Shown here: piece after piece, positions 1 through 5,148 of the stretch | Layout: every line of letters begins with the position of its first letter | Position numbering within the stretch: the stretch's first letter is position 1 | NCBI GenBank assembly: GCA_031254955.1 | Contig: JAIRTK010000326.1 | Span: 1-5,148, forward strand | Length of the DNA stretch: 5,148 nucleotides | DNA from: Opitutaceae bacterium | GTDB taxonomy: Bacteria > Verrucomicrobiota > Verrucomicrobiia > Opitutales > Opitutaceae | Direction of reading: 5' to 3' | Notes under the pieces: model-generated | The model's database searches: none | Told to the model about the DNA's origin: nothing | The model's input: the letters and a program-made list of their open reading frames with translations, nothing else | Made by a program: the position numbers and the translations under genes

Positions 1-39
1 AAAAAAAGAGAGCTGTTATCAAAAAGAAAACCATCAGGG

Positions 40-816
40 ATGAGCGATGCCATTGAGACATTCCTTGCCGCCTATAAAAAAACGAGCTGGAAATCCCTGG
101 AGGAAGCATCCAAATACAAGAACCCCGACACTCTGTATCAGATTTCTGGCAATCAGGGGGCTAAAATCGGCAAGGAAATAAATGGAATCATTTCAATCAT
201 GAAGGCCTACAAAAAAACAATTGGAGGCTCATTCGATAAATTGTGCAAGGCGGCCTTGGCTTTGCACAAGACGGCAAAGGCCGCCGTCGTCATGTTCAAG
301 GACGAGAAATATCCGAAGGCGTCGGCCGCCGCCGTCGAGATCGCGGCTGACGCGATGTTTTTTTCCGGCAATGTAAATCCGGCCTCATTGGAAAGATTCC
401 TTGACGATTGCATCGAGAACCTCGTCAACGAAGTTAACCGTAAATTGAAGCAGCTTATTGACGGAACCGGAAACCTGCAAGCCGTCGTCCTCACGCAAAC
501 CAAGACCTTGCAGCAAATCACCAATATAGGCACGGCGGAAGGACGGGCGGAATCCTATAACAAACTGTCGGCCGACGATATCGCAAGAAAAGTGACAACC
601 CAGCTCGGCCAGCGGATAAAGGCGGCCACTGCCCTGAGTCCGGCCCTCTACCCGGTTGCCAAGGCGCAGGCTGTGCTGGATGCGCTCACGCCTTATGCAA
701 ACAGTCGCAAGAGGGAAACGGCGGACTCCATTACCAAAACGCTTGTGACAATCGCCAAGCTCTACAATCAAGCTCGGCAATTGCCAAACTATCCCGAAGA
801 GTTCACCGCTCCCTGA
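40..816 (+). CDS. Uncharacterised 258-residue helical protein X in a T6SS locus
   Basis: I do not recognise a family. The product is a soluble, lysine- and alanine-rich protein with no signal peptide or membrane segment, and it reads as nearly all alpha-helix. Visible elements are an N-terminal motif AYKKT at residues 11-15 that recurs at 56-60, an alanine-rich stretch around 70-105, an amphipathic helix with heptad-like hydrophobic spacing around 117-140 (L121, I125, L128, V132, L136, L139), and further helices from about 180 to 246. There are only two cysteines (C69, C124) and no catalytic signature. The start at 40 gives the N-terminus MSDAI. It has AGGG directly abutting the ATG, too close for a Shine-Dalgarno site, in an A-rich leader. 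GC is roughly 50%, clearly below the clpV gene that follows 312 bases later. A terminator-like hairpin follows the stop. From its neighbours I infer a T6SS accessory protein, adaptor or effector. A coding region is well supported; the function is unknown. Confidence 0.8.
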   Translation: MSDAIETFLAAYKKTSWKSLEEASKYKNPDTLYQISGNQGAKIGKEINGIISIMKAYKKTIGGSFDKLCKAALALHKTAKAAVVMFKDEKYPKASAAAVEIAADAMFFSGNVNPASLERFLDDCIENLVNEVNRKLKQLIDGTGNLQAVVLTQTKTLQQITNIGTAEGRAESYNKLSADDIARKVTTQLGQRIKAATALSPALYPVAKAQAVLDALTPYANSRKRETADSITKTLVTIAKLYNQARQLPNYPEEFTAP

Positions 817-829
817 TACCCGCCGGCAC

Positions 830-868
830 AGGCGGCATCCCGCCTTGGCGAATGCCGCCTTTATATAT
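830..868 (+). terminator. Terminator-like hairpin after gene X
   Basis: A perfect 9-bp inverted repeat, AGGCGGCAT (830-838) and ATGCCGCCT (852-860), encloses a 13-base loop and starts 13 bases after the stop codon of X. The following tract is TTATATAT rather than a clean T-run, so intrinsic termination may be weak. The position and perfect stem favour a transcript end here, separating X from clpV. Confidence 0.55.
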
Positions 869-982
869 CAAACAACCTGATGCCCCGCATCCCTTCCATG
901 AGGCCCGCGCCGTATATCATTAGGACGGTTTGGAAAACTCAAAAACAAAACAACCGCGCACCGAGTGAAGCGACGGCCTGAC

Positions 983-1000
983 AAATCGAGAAAATCGAGA
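983..1000. repeat. Two-copy 9-bp tandem repeat
   Basis: AAATCGAGA occurs twice back to back (983-991 and 992-1000). The second copy overlaps a small inverted repeat, GAGA-AA-TCTC (997-1006). It lies about 130 bases before the clpV start. It may be a slippage duplication or paired protein-binding half sites; nothing in the sequence decides between these. Confidence 0.6.
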
Positions 1001-1042
1001 AATCTCCAACAATTAAACAAATTATCCATCTTTTTCCGGTTT

Positions 1043-1080
1043 GATATTTCGCGCCTTTTCGCGTCTTTTCGCGGTTAAAA
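1043..1080. repeat. Three-unit 10-bp periodic repeat ending in GGTTAAAA
   Basis: The hexamer TTCGCG recurs at 1048, 1058 and 1068, exactly 10 bp apart. Read on the minus strand the tract is TTTTAACC followed by CGCGAAAAGA, CGCGAAAAGG and CGCGAAATAT, covering 1043-1072 as three full units. The 10-bp spacing places each copy on nearly the same face of the helix. It ends at a possible -10 box, 49 bases before the clpV ATG. From memory, similar tracts (short GCG-plus-A/T units ending in GGTTAAA) occur between genes in several phyla; I could not verify this here. Confidence 0.75.
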
Positions 1081-1081
1081 T
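1076..1081 (+). promoter_or_regulatory. Possible -10 box for clpV
   Basis: TAAAAT matches the TATAAT consensus at five of six positions and sits 47 bases before the clpV start codon. No credible -35 hexamer lies 16-18 bases upstream; that interval is filled by the 10-bp repeat tract. The repeat may substitute for a -35 element or bind an activator. A second TTAAAAT stands before vgrG (4965-4971). Confidence 0.3.
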
Positions 1082-1128
1082 GATTTTTTAAAGTGCCCAT
1101 TATTGAATTTTAACACCCAATTCCACCC

Positions 1129-3927
1129 ATGCCCTCCATCCAACGCTCCACCCTCTTCGGCAAACTCAACCCGATCGCCTACAAGGCGCTCGAAGGCGCC
1201 ACCGTCTTTTGCAAGATGCGCGGCAACCCCTACGTCGAACTCCTCCACTGGATCAACCAAATCTTCCAGACGCAGGACACCGACCTGCACCACATCGCGC
1301 GCCACTTCTCGCTCGACGCCTCGCGCCTCGCAGCCGACCTCACCGCCGCCCTCGACCGGCTCCCGCGCGGCGCCACCGCCATCAGCGACTTCTCGCCGCA
1401 CATCGAACGCGTCACGCAGCAGGCATGGACGCTCACCTCGCTCCTCTTCGGCGAAAACTCCATCCGCACCGGCCACCTCCTGCTCGCCGCCGTTTCCGCG
1501 CCCGACCTCCGCTCGCTCCTGCTCCAGTTCTCCGGCGAGTTTGCAAAAATAAAAGAGCAAGCCCTCGCCGACAACTTCGCCACCCTCGCCTCCGGCTCCC
1601 CCGAGGCGCGCATGTCCGCGCCCGCGTCCGACGCCGCCGATGGCGCGACCCCCGGCGAATCCAGCGGCGCGATGCCGCCCGCCCAACTCGGCAAACAGGA
1701 AGCCCTCAACCGCTACACCACCGACCTCACCGCGCAGGCCCGCTCCGGCAAGATGGACCCCATCCTCTGCCGCGAGGACGAAATCCGCCAGATCGTCGAT
1801 ATCCTCATGCGCCGCCGCCAGAACAACCCCATCCTCACCGGCGAGGCCGGCGTCGGCAAAACCGCCGTCGTCGAAGGCTTCGCGCAACGCATCGCCTCCG
1901 GCGACGTGCCGCCCTCCCTCAAGGACGTTTCCCTCCGCTCGCTCGACATCGGCCTCCTCCAAGCCGGCGCCAGCATGAAAGGCGAGTTCGAGCAACGCCT
2001 CCGCCAGGTCATCGACGAAGTGCAAGCCTCGCCCGCGCCCATCATCCTCTTCATCGACGAAGCGCACACCCTCATCGGCGCGGGCGGAGCCGCCGGCACC
2101 GGCGACGCCGCCAACCTCCTCAAACCCGCCCTCGCGCGCGGCACCCTGCGCACCATCGCCGCCACCACCTGGGCCGAGTATAAAAAACACATCGAAAAAG
2201 ACCCCGCGCTCACCCGCCGCTTCCAAGTCGTGAAAGTGGACGAACCCTCCGAAGCCGCCGCCGTCGCGATGATTCGCGGCCTCGCCCCCGTCCTCGAAAA
2301 ACACCACCGCGTGCAGGTGCTCGACTCCGCCCTCGAAGCCGCCGTCAAACTCTCGCACCGCTACATCCCCTCGCGCCAGTTGCCCGACAAGGCCGTCAGC
2401 CTCATCGACACCGCCTGCGCCCGCGTCGCCATCTCGCAGCACGCCGTCCCCGCCGAAATCGACGACACCCGCCAGCGCATCCTCATCGAGGAAGCCGAGC
2501 TGGAAATCCTCACCCGTGAAGCCGGACTCGGCGCCGACCACGCCGAACGCGAAACCCGGCTCCGCAAAAACCTCGAAGCCGACAAGGAACACCTCGCCAA
2601 ACTCGAAGCCGATTGGACAAAAGAAAAGGAACTCGTCGAAAAAATCATCGCCCTCCGCCGGCAAATAACGACACCCGCTCCGCAACAAGACCAACCACCC
2701 GCTCCGCCCGATCCAGCCGGCCAGCCGGATCAGACGGACGCCGCCGCCGAAAAACCCGCCAAAAAATCAAAAAAGAAAAAAGCCCCCTCCGAAACCTCTT
2801 CGACCTCCGTCGATTTGAATCGCCCCGCGCCGCCCGCCAATCCCCTCATCGCCGAACTCCGCGACCTCGAAGCCCGCCTCTCCGCCTTCCAAGGCGAATC
2901 GCCGCTCATCCTCCCCAGCGTCGGCGACCAAGCCGTCGCCTCCGTCGTCGCCGACTGGACCGGCATCCCCGTCGGACGCATGGTGAAAAACGAAATCCAG
3001 TCCATCCTCGGCCTCGCCGACGCGCTGGAAAAACGCATCATCGGCCAGCGCCACGCCCTCGAAGCCATTGCCAGGCGCATCCAGACCTCGCGCGCCGGAC
3101 TCGACAACCCCGCCAAACCCATCGGCGTCTTCATGCTCGCCGGCACCAGCGGCGTCGGCAAAACCGAGACCGCCCTCGCCCTCGCCGAGACCCTTTACGG
3201 CGGCGAGCAAAACGTCATCACCATCAACATGAGCGAATTTCAGGAGGCCCACACCGTCTCCACGCTCAAAGGCGCTCCTCCCGGCTACGTCGGCTACGGC
3301 GAAGGCGGCATCCTCACCGAGGCCGTCCGCCGCCGCCCCTACAGCATCGTGCTCCTCGACGAAGTGGAAAAAGCGCACCCCGACGTGCATGAGATTTTTT
3401 TCCAAGTCTTCGACAAAGGCTGGATGGAAGACGGCGAAGGCCGCCTCATCGACTTCAAGAACACCATCATCCTCCTCACCACCAACGTCGGCAGCGATCT
3501 CATCATGAATCTCTGCAAAGACCCCGAACTCATGCCCGACGCCGACGGCATCGCCAAGGCCCTGCGCCCCGCGCTGTTGAAAACCTTTCCCGCCGCGCTC
3601 CTTGGCCGCCTCGTCACCGTGCCCTATTTCCCGCTCAGTGACGACATGCTCCGCGCCATCATCAAGCTCCAGCTCGGCCGCATCGTGCGGCGCATCGCCG
3701 CCAACCGCTCCATCGCGCTCACCTACGACCCCGCCGTCATCGCGCACATCGCCGCCCGCTGCACGGAAAACGAAAGCGGCGGCCGCATGGTCGATGCCAT
3801 CCTCACCCAAACCCTGCTCCCCGACATCAGCCGCGAAATCCTCACCCGCATGATGGACGGCAAAACCATAAAAAACATCCACGTCGCCGTGAAAGACTCC
3901 GCCTTCACCTACGCCTACAAGGAATAA
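1129..3927 (+). CDS. clpV: Type VI secretion AAA+ ATPase ClpV (TssH)
   Basis: ClpV is a hexameric cytoplasmic ATPase of the Clp/Hsp100 family that pulls TssC out of contracted T6SS sheaths so the subunits can be reused. The N-terminal domain (about 1-160) opens with the ClpV-typical LFGKLNPIAYKALEGAT and GNPYVELLHW, which also fixes the start at 1129. D1 has Walker A GEAGVGKT (238-245), a pore-loop region near S282-MKGEF, Walker B FIDEAH (308-313) and TTWAEYKKHIEKDPALTRRF (346-365) with arginines 363/364. A coiled-coil M region follows (about 450-512), then an unusual Pro/Ala/Lys-rich linker (514-572). D2 has VADWTGIPVGRM (607-618), Walker A GTSGVGKT (672-679), pore loop GYVGYG (719-724), Walker B LLDE (742-745), sensor 1 TTN (784-786) and sensor 2 GGR (884-886). 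All catalytic residues look intact. At 932 residues it is somewhat longer than the usual roughly 860-900, mostly from the linker. No Shine-Dalgarno site precedes the ATG. Confidence 0.97.
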   Translation: MPSIQRSTLFGKLNPIAYKALEGATVFCKMRGNPYVELLHWINQIFQTQDTDLHHIARHFSLDASRLAADLTAALDRLPRGATAISDFSPHIERVTQQAWTLTSLLFGENSIRTGHLLLAAVSAPDLRSLLLQFSGEFAKIKEQALADNFATLASGSPEARMSAPASDAADGATPGESSGAMPPAQLGKQEALNRYTTDLTAQARSGKMDPILCREDEIRQIVDILMRRRQNNPILTGEAGVGKTAVVEGFAQRIASGDVPPSLKDVSLRSLDIGLLQAGASMKGEFEQRLRQVIDEVQASPAPIILFIDEAHTLIGAGGAAGTGDAANLLKPALARGTLRTIAATTWAEYKKHIEKDPALTRRFQVVKVDEPSEAAAVAMIRGLAPVLEKHHRVQVLDSALEAAVKLSHRYIPSRQLPDKAVSLIDTACARVAISQHAVPAEIDDTRQRILIEEAELEILTREAGLGADHAERETRLRKNLEADKEHLAKLEADWTKEKELVEKIIALRRQITTPAPQQDQPPAPPDPAGQPDQTDAAAEKPAKKSKKKKAPSETSSTSVDLNRPAPPANPLIAELRDLEARLSAFQGESPLILPSVGDQAVASVVADWTGIPVGRMVKNEIQSILGLADALEKRIIGQRHALEAIARRIQTSRAGLDNPAKPIGVFMLAGTSGVGKTETALALAETLYGGEQNVITINMSEFQEAHTVSTLKGAPPGYVGYGEGGILTEAVRRRPYSIVLLDEVEKAHPDVHEIFFQVFDKGWMEDGEGRLIDFKNTIILLTTNVGSDLIMNLCKDPELMPDADGIAKALRPALLKTFPAALLGRLVTVPYFPLSDDMLRAIIKLQLGRIVRRIAANRSIALTYDPAVIAHIAARCTENESGGRMVDAILTQTLLPDISREILTRMMDGKTIKNIHVAVKDSAFTYAYKE
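2668..2844 (+). other. Low-complexity Pro/Ala/Lys linker inside ClpV
   Basis: Codons 514-572 of clpV encode a presumably disordered segment rich in P, A, Q and D, then a basic cluster KKSKKKK (545-551), then a Ser/Thr stretch. It lies between the M-region coiled coil and the lead-in to D2 (ELRDLEARLSAFQGES). In the ClpV proteins I know, this junction is short and variable. Here it is expanded by roughly 50 residues while the reading frame stays intact. The basic cluster is encoded by three A6 runs (2761-2766, 2769-2774, 2776-2781). Confidence 0.7.
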
Positions 3928-4005
3928 TCGCCCGCCCCGCGCGGCCCCCGCCAATTTGCCACTCGGGAAATCCGGGTTAAACAACACAAAACAACAAATA
4001 CCATC

Positions 4006-4836
4006 ATGCCAAAACCAATGCCAAAAAACCTCGGGGGCCTCGCTCCTCGATTCTGGAAAGAAATCAAAAAAAAGAACAAACTCTCCAAGGACGAGGACTT
4101 GGAAAAAAACCTGACCAAGATGGACGCCGAGTTGGCCGACGCAAGCACCCCTCCGACCGCGAAGGAATGCGAATCCATTAAAAAGCACTTGCTGAAGGCC
4201 AGGGTGTCCGCGGCCAAGGTGATGCAGAAAAACAAGCAGGACCTCGTCGTCACCTTTTGCGAGGCCGTCCTCGAATGGACCGCCCGCCACCAAGATGCGG
4301 TGGAGGACGCGTTGAACGCGGCGCATGGCAGGGCCGCCCAACAGGAAGTCATGATAAGCGCGGACATCTTTTCCCTCGTCGCCAGCAAATTCCCTGACAG
4401 CAAGGCGGTAAAGGCGTTCGCCACCGACAAGACCTTCACCCTGTTTGTCTTGGAAGGGCAAAAGCCCGTGAAGGATGCGCAGCTGGCCCAATGCCAGGCC
4501 GCCGTGAAAACCCAGCTCGCCAATCTCAAAAAATGGTATGCGGCCCTGGGCAAACTGTCCAAGGTGAAGAAAGGGACGTCCGACGAACTGGTGCGCAAGG
4601 TCCAGAAGATATATGAAGGCATAGGCGACCAGCTGGCACCCATGTCGGATGGCATCAGCACCCAGGTAAAATGCTGGATGGACCGGGTGCAGGCCCTCTA
4701 TGGCCCCGAGCACAAGGCGCACTATCTGAAATACCAGAAAACCCCCGCCTGGCAGATCGCTGGGCTTGCCGGCGCAACGGCTTACAAAGAATACAACGCA
4801 TACATACAGAACACGCGTCTGGTGGATCGTCTCTAA
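4006..4836 (+). CDS. Uncharacterised 276-residue helical protein Y between clpV and vgrG
   Basis: I do not recognise a family. The product is soluble and rich in lysine and alanine, with no signal peptide and no clear membrane segment, though residues 248-258 form a short Ala/Gly patch. The N-terminus is strongly basic (MPKPMPKN, then KEIKKKNK around 18-25). After a Pro/Thr break at 47-51 the rest reads as amphipathic helices, roughly 53-107, 110-140, 155-182 and 190-230. Cysteines are at 55, 85, 163 and 223, not paired in any metal-site pattern. The C-terminus is aromatic-rich (Y240, Y243, W249, Y260, Y263, Y266). The start could be 4006 or, in frame, 4018, because the start sequence ATGCCAAAA is repeated; neither has a Shine-Dalgarno site. 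It begins 78 bases after clpV, so co-transcription is possible. GC is lower than in clpV. Placement just before vgrG suggests a T6SS accessory protein, spike adaptor or effector; this is inference. Confidence 0.82.
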   Translation: MPKPMPKNLGGLAPRFWKEIKKKNKLSKDEDLEKNLTKMDAELADASTPPTAKECESIKKHLLKARVSAAKVMQKNKQDLVVTFCEAVLEWTARHQDAVEDALNAAHGRAAQQEVMISADIFSLVASKFPDSKAVKAFATDKTFTLFVLEGQKPVKDAQLAQCQAAVKTQLANLKKWYAALGKLSKVKKGTSDELVRKVQKIYEGIGDQLAPMSDGISTQVKCWMDRVQALYGPEHKAHYLKYQKTPAWQIAGLAGATAYKEYNAYIQNTRLVDRL

Positions 4837-4875
4837 TGCCGTCTTCCAATACAAAAAACACCGGATAGAAGCATA

Positions 4876-4954
4876 GGCGCCACCGGGGACGCCGTCTGCG
4901 CGCCGTCCTTTGGGCTTCGCGCCCCCCCGCCGCGGTTCGGGGCGGGGTGGCGCT
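4876..4954. repeat. GC-rich nested inverted repeats (branched fold)
   Basis: An outer stem pairs GCGCCACC (4877-4884) with GGTGGCGC (4946-4953), plus a G-T pair at 4876/4954. Inside are three hairpins: GGACG/CGTCC (4887-4891 with 4904-4908), GGGC/GCCC (4912-4915 with 4921-4924) and CCCCGCC/GGCGGGG (4925-4931 with 4941-4947). The last hairpin competes with the outer stem for 4946-4947; shortening the outer stem to six pairs plus G-T allows all to coexist. The arrangement resembles an intergenic palindromic repeat or a structured leader. It is not a tRNA. Confidence 0.5.
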
Positions 4955-4964
4955 GGCAGTCAGA

Positions 4965-4971
4965 TTAAAAT
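4965..4971 (+). promoter_or_regulatory. Possible -10 box for vgrG
   Basis: TTAAAAT lies 66 bases before the vgrG ATG and repeats the heptamer found 47 bases before clpV (1075-1081). The embedded TAAAAT matches the -10 consensus at five of six positions. There is no recognisable -35 element; the upstream DNA is the GC-rich folded block. Confidence 0.25.
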
Positions 4972-5037
4972 ATCCTGAGGCCGTCGCCATTTCATATACG
5001 CCCTCCCGCTTTACTCCTCCGCATCCCGCATTCTCTC

Positions 5038-5148
5038 ATGTCCGACGAAACCTACACGCAAGACAACCGCTCCGCCCGCGTCACCACCCCGCTCGGCAAG
5101 GACAAGCTCCTCCTCCGCGGCGTCCGCGGAATCGAGCGCCTCGGCGGA
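5038..5148 (+). CDS. vgrG: Type VI secretion spike protein VgrG (TssI), 5' end only
   Basis: Only 37 codons lie in the window and the frame is open at the right edge. VgrG trimers cap the Hcp tube and form the membrane-piercing spike that carries effectors. The visible part, with TTPLGKDKLLLRGVRG at residues 16-31 followed by IERLGG, matches the typical start of the VgrG gp27-like domain, where a strand ending in TPLG is followed by a leucine-rich strand and a G-E-L-S-like turn. The start at 5038 is a natural VgrG N-terminus, but the upstream TTCTCTC is pyrimidine-rich and offers no Shine-Dalgarno site. The call rests on a short segment plus the clpV context. Whether it carries a C-terminal effector extension cannot be seen. 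Confidence 0.75.
   Translation, partial: MSDETYTQDNRSARVTTPLGKDKLLLRGVRGIERLGG

Larger units (their letters stand above)
817..1128. other. 312-base intergenic region upstream of clpV
   Basis: No convincing gene is present. The left part holds the terminator-like hairpin of X. From about 920 the DNA turns A-rich and contains a 9-bp tandem duplication, then a three-unit 10-bp repeat and a possible -10 box about 50 bases before the clpV start. The only sizeable reading frame (880-981, 33 codons) lacks a ribosome binding site and any recognisable sequence. The region most likely carries the clpV promoter and leader. Confidence 0.7.
4837..5037. other. 201-base spacer before vgrG
   Basis: No gene is supported. 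The left part is A-rich, the centre is a very GC-rich block with multiple inverted repeats, and the right part contains TTAAAAT followed by a pyrimidine-rich leader into the vgrG start. There is no clear intrinsic terminator on either strand, since the inverted repeats are not followed by a T-run. Confidence 0.6.

Noticed and set aside
880..981. 33-codon reading frame between X and clpV
   Set aside because: No ribosome binding site, no recognisable peptide, and a codon pattern unlike the neighbours; likely chance.
1209..2183. Arg/Pro-rich 324-codon + strand frame inside clpV
   Set aside because: A frame-shifted shadow of clpV; arginine, proline and histidine dominance is typical of the wrong frame in GC-rich genes.
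1075..2694. 539-codon open frame on the minus strand opposite clpV
   Set aside because: It is the mirror of a C-ending, GC-rich codon pattern. The translation is Gly/Val/Ala/Asp/Glu-rich without any domain, and the + strand encodes a complete ClpV.
2767..4854. 695-codon open frame on the minus strand across the clpV 3' end, spacer and Y
   Set aside because: Remarkably long and it crosses a spacer, but its composition (Phe, Val, Gly, His, Asp-rich) is what antisense of GC-rich coding DNA gives, with no recognisable motif. The + strand clpV is certain.
4836..4868. 10-codon frame overlapping the stop of Y as TAATG
   Set aside because: The stop-start overlap hints at translational coupling, but the peptide is too short and featureless to support a gene.
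4876..4954. tRNA-like cloverleaf layout before vgrG
   Set aside because: Stem lengths do not fit a tRNA: there is no 5-bp T-stem with a TTCRA loop, no anticodon arm of correct size, and no CCA-proximal pattern.

Overview
The window looks like part of a type VI secretion (T6SS) gene cluster. The anchor is a complete gene for the sheath-recycling AAA+ ATPase ClpV/TssH (1129-3927). The first 37 codons of a probable VgrG/TssI spike gene run off the right edge (5038-5148). Two complete genes of unknown function flank clpV: a 258-residue protein upstream (40-816, here called X) and a 276-residue protein downstream (4006-4836, here called Y). All four genes are on the + strand.

The host is probably a Gram-negative, GC-rich bacterium. 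clpV uses almost only C- or G-ending codons, while X is near 50% GC and the leaders are A-rich. None of the four start codons has a properly spaced Shine-Dalgarno sequence. This combination, and the style of the intergenic DNA, suggest Verrucomicrobiota (Opitutaceae-like). That placement is an inference from style, not from a marker gene.

Layout: 1-39 is an A-rich leader. 40-816 is X. 817-1128 is a 312-base non-coding stretch holding a terminator-like hairpin, a 9-bp tandem duplication, a striking three-unit 10-bp repeat ending in GGTTAAAA, and a possible -10 box. 1129-3927 is clpV. 3928-4005 is a short spacer. 4006-4836 is Y. 4837-5037 is a GC-rich spacer that can fold into a branched structure, followed by a second TTAAAAT box. 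5038 onward is vgrG.

In known T6SS biology, VgrG forms the tip of the injected Hcp tube, the TssB/TssC sheath contracts to fire it, and ClpV extracts TssC from the contracted sheath so it can be reused. X and Y have no motif I recognise. Both are lysine/alanine-rich, apparently all-helical, soluble proteins without signal peptides. Their placement makes them candidates for lineage-specific T6SS accessory proteins, adaptors or effectors, and they are the most novel content here. The generous spacers suggest several transcription units rather than one compact operon.
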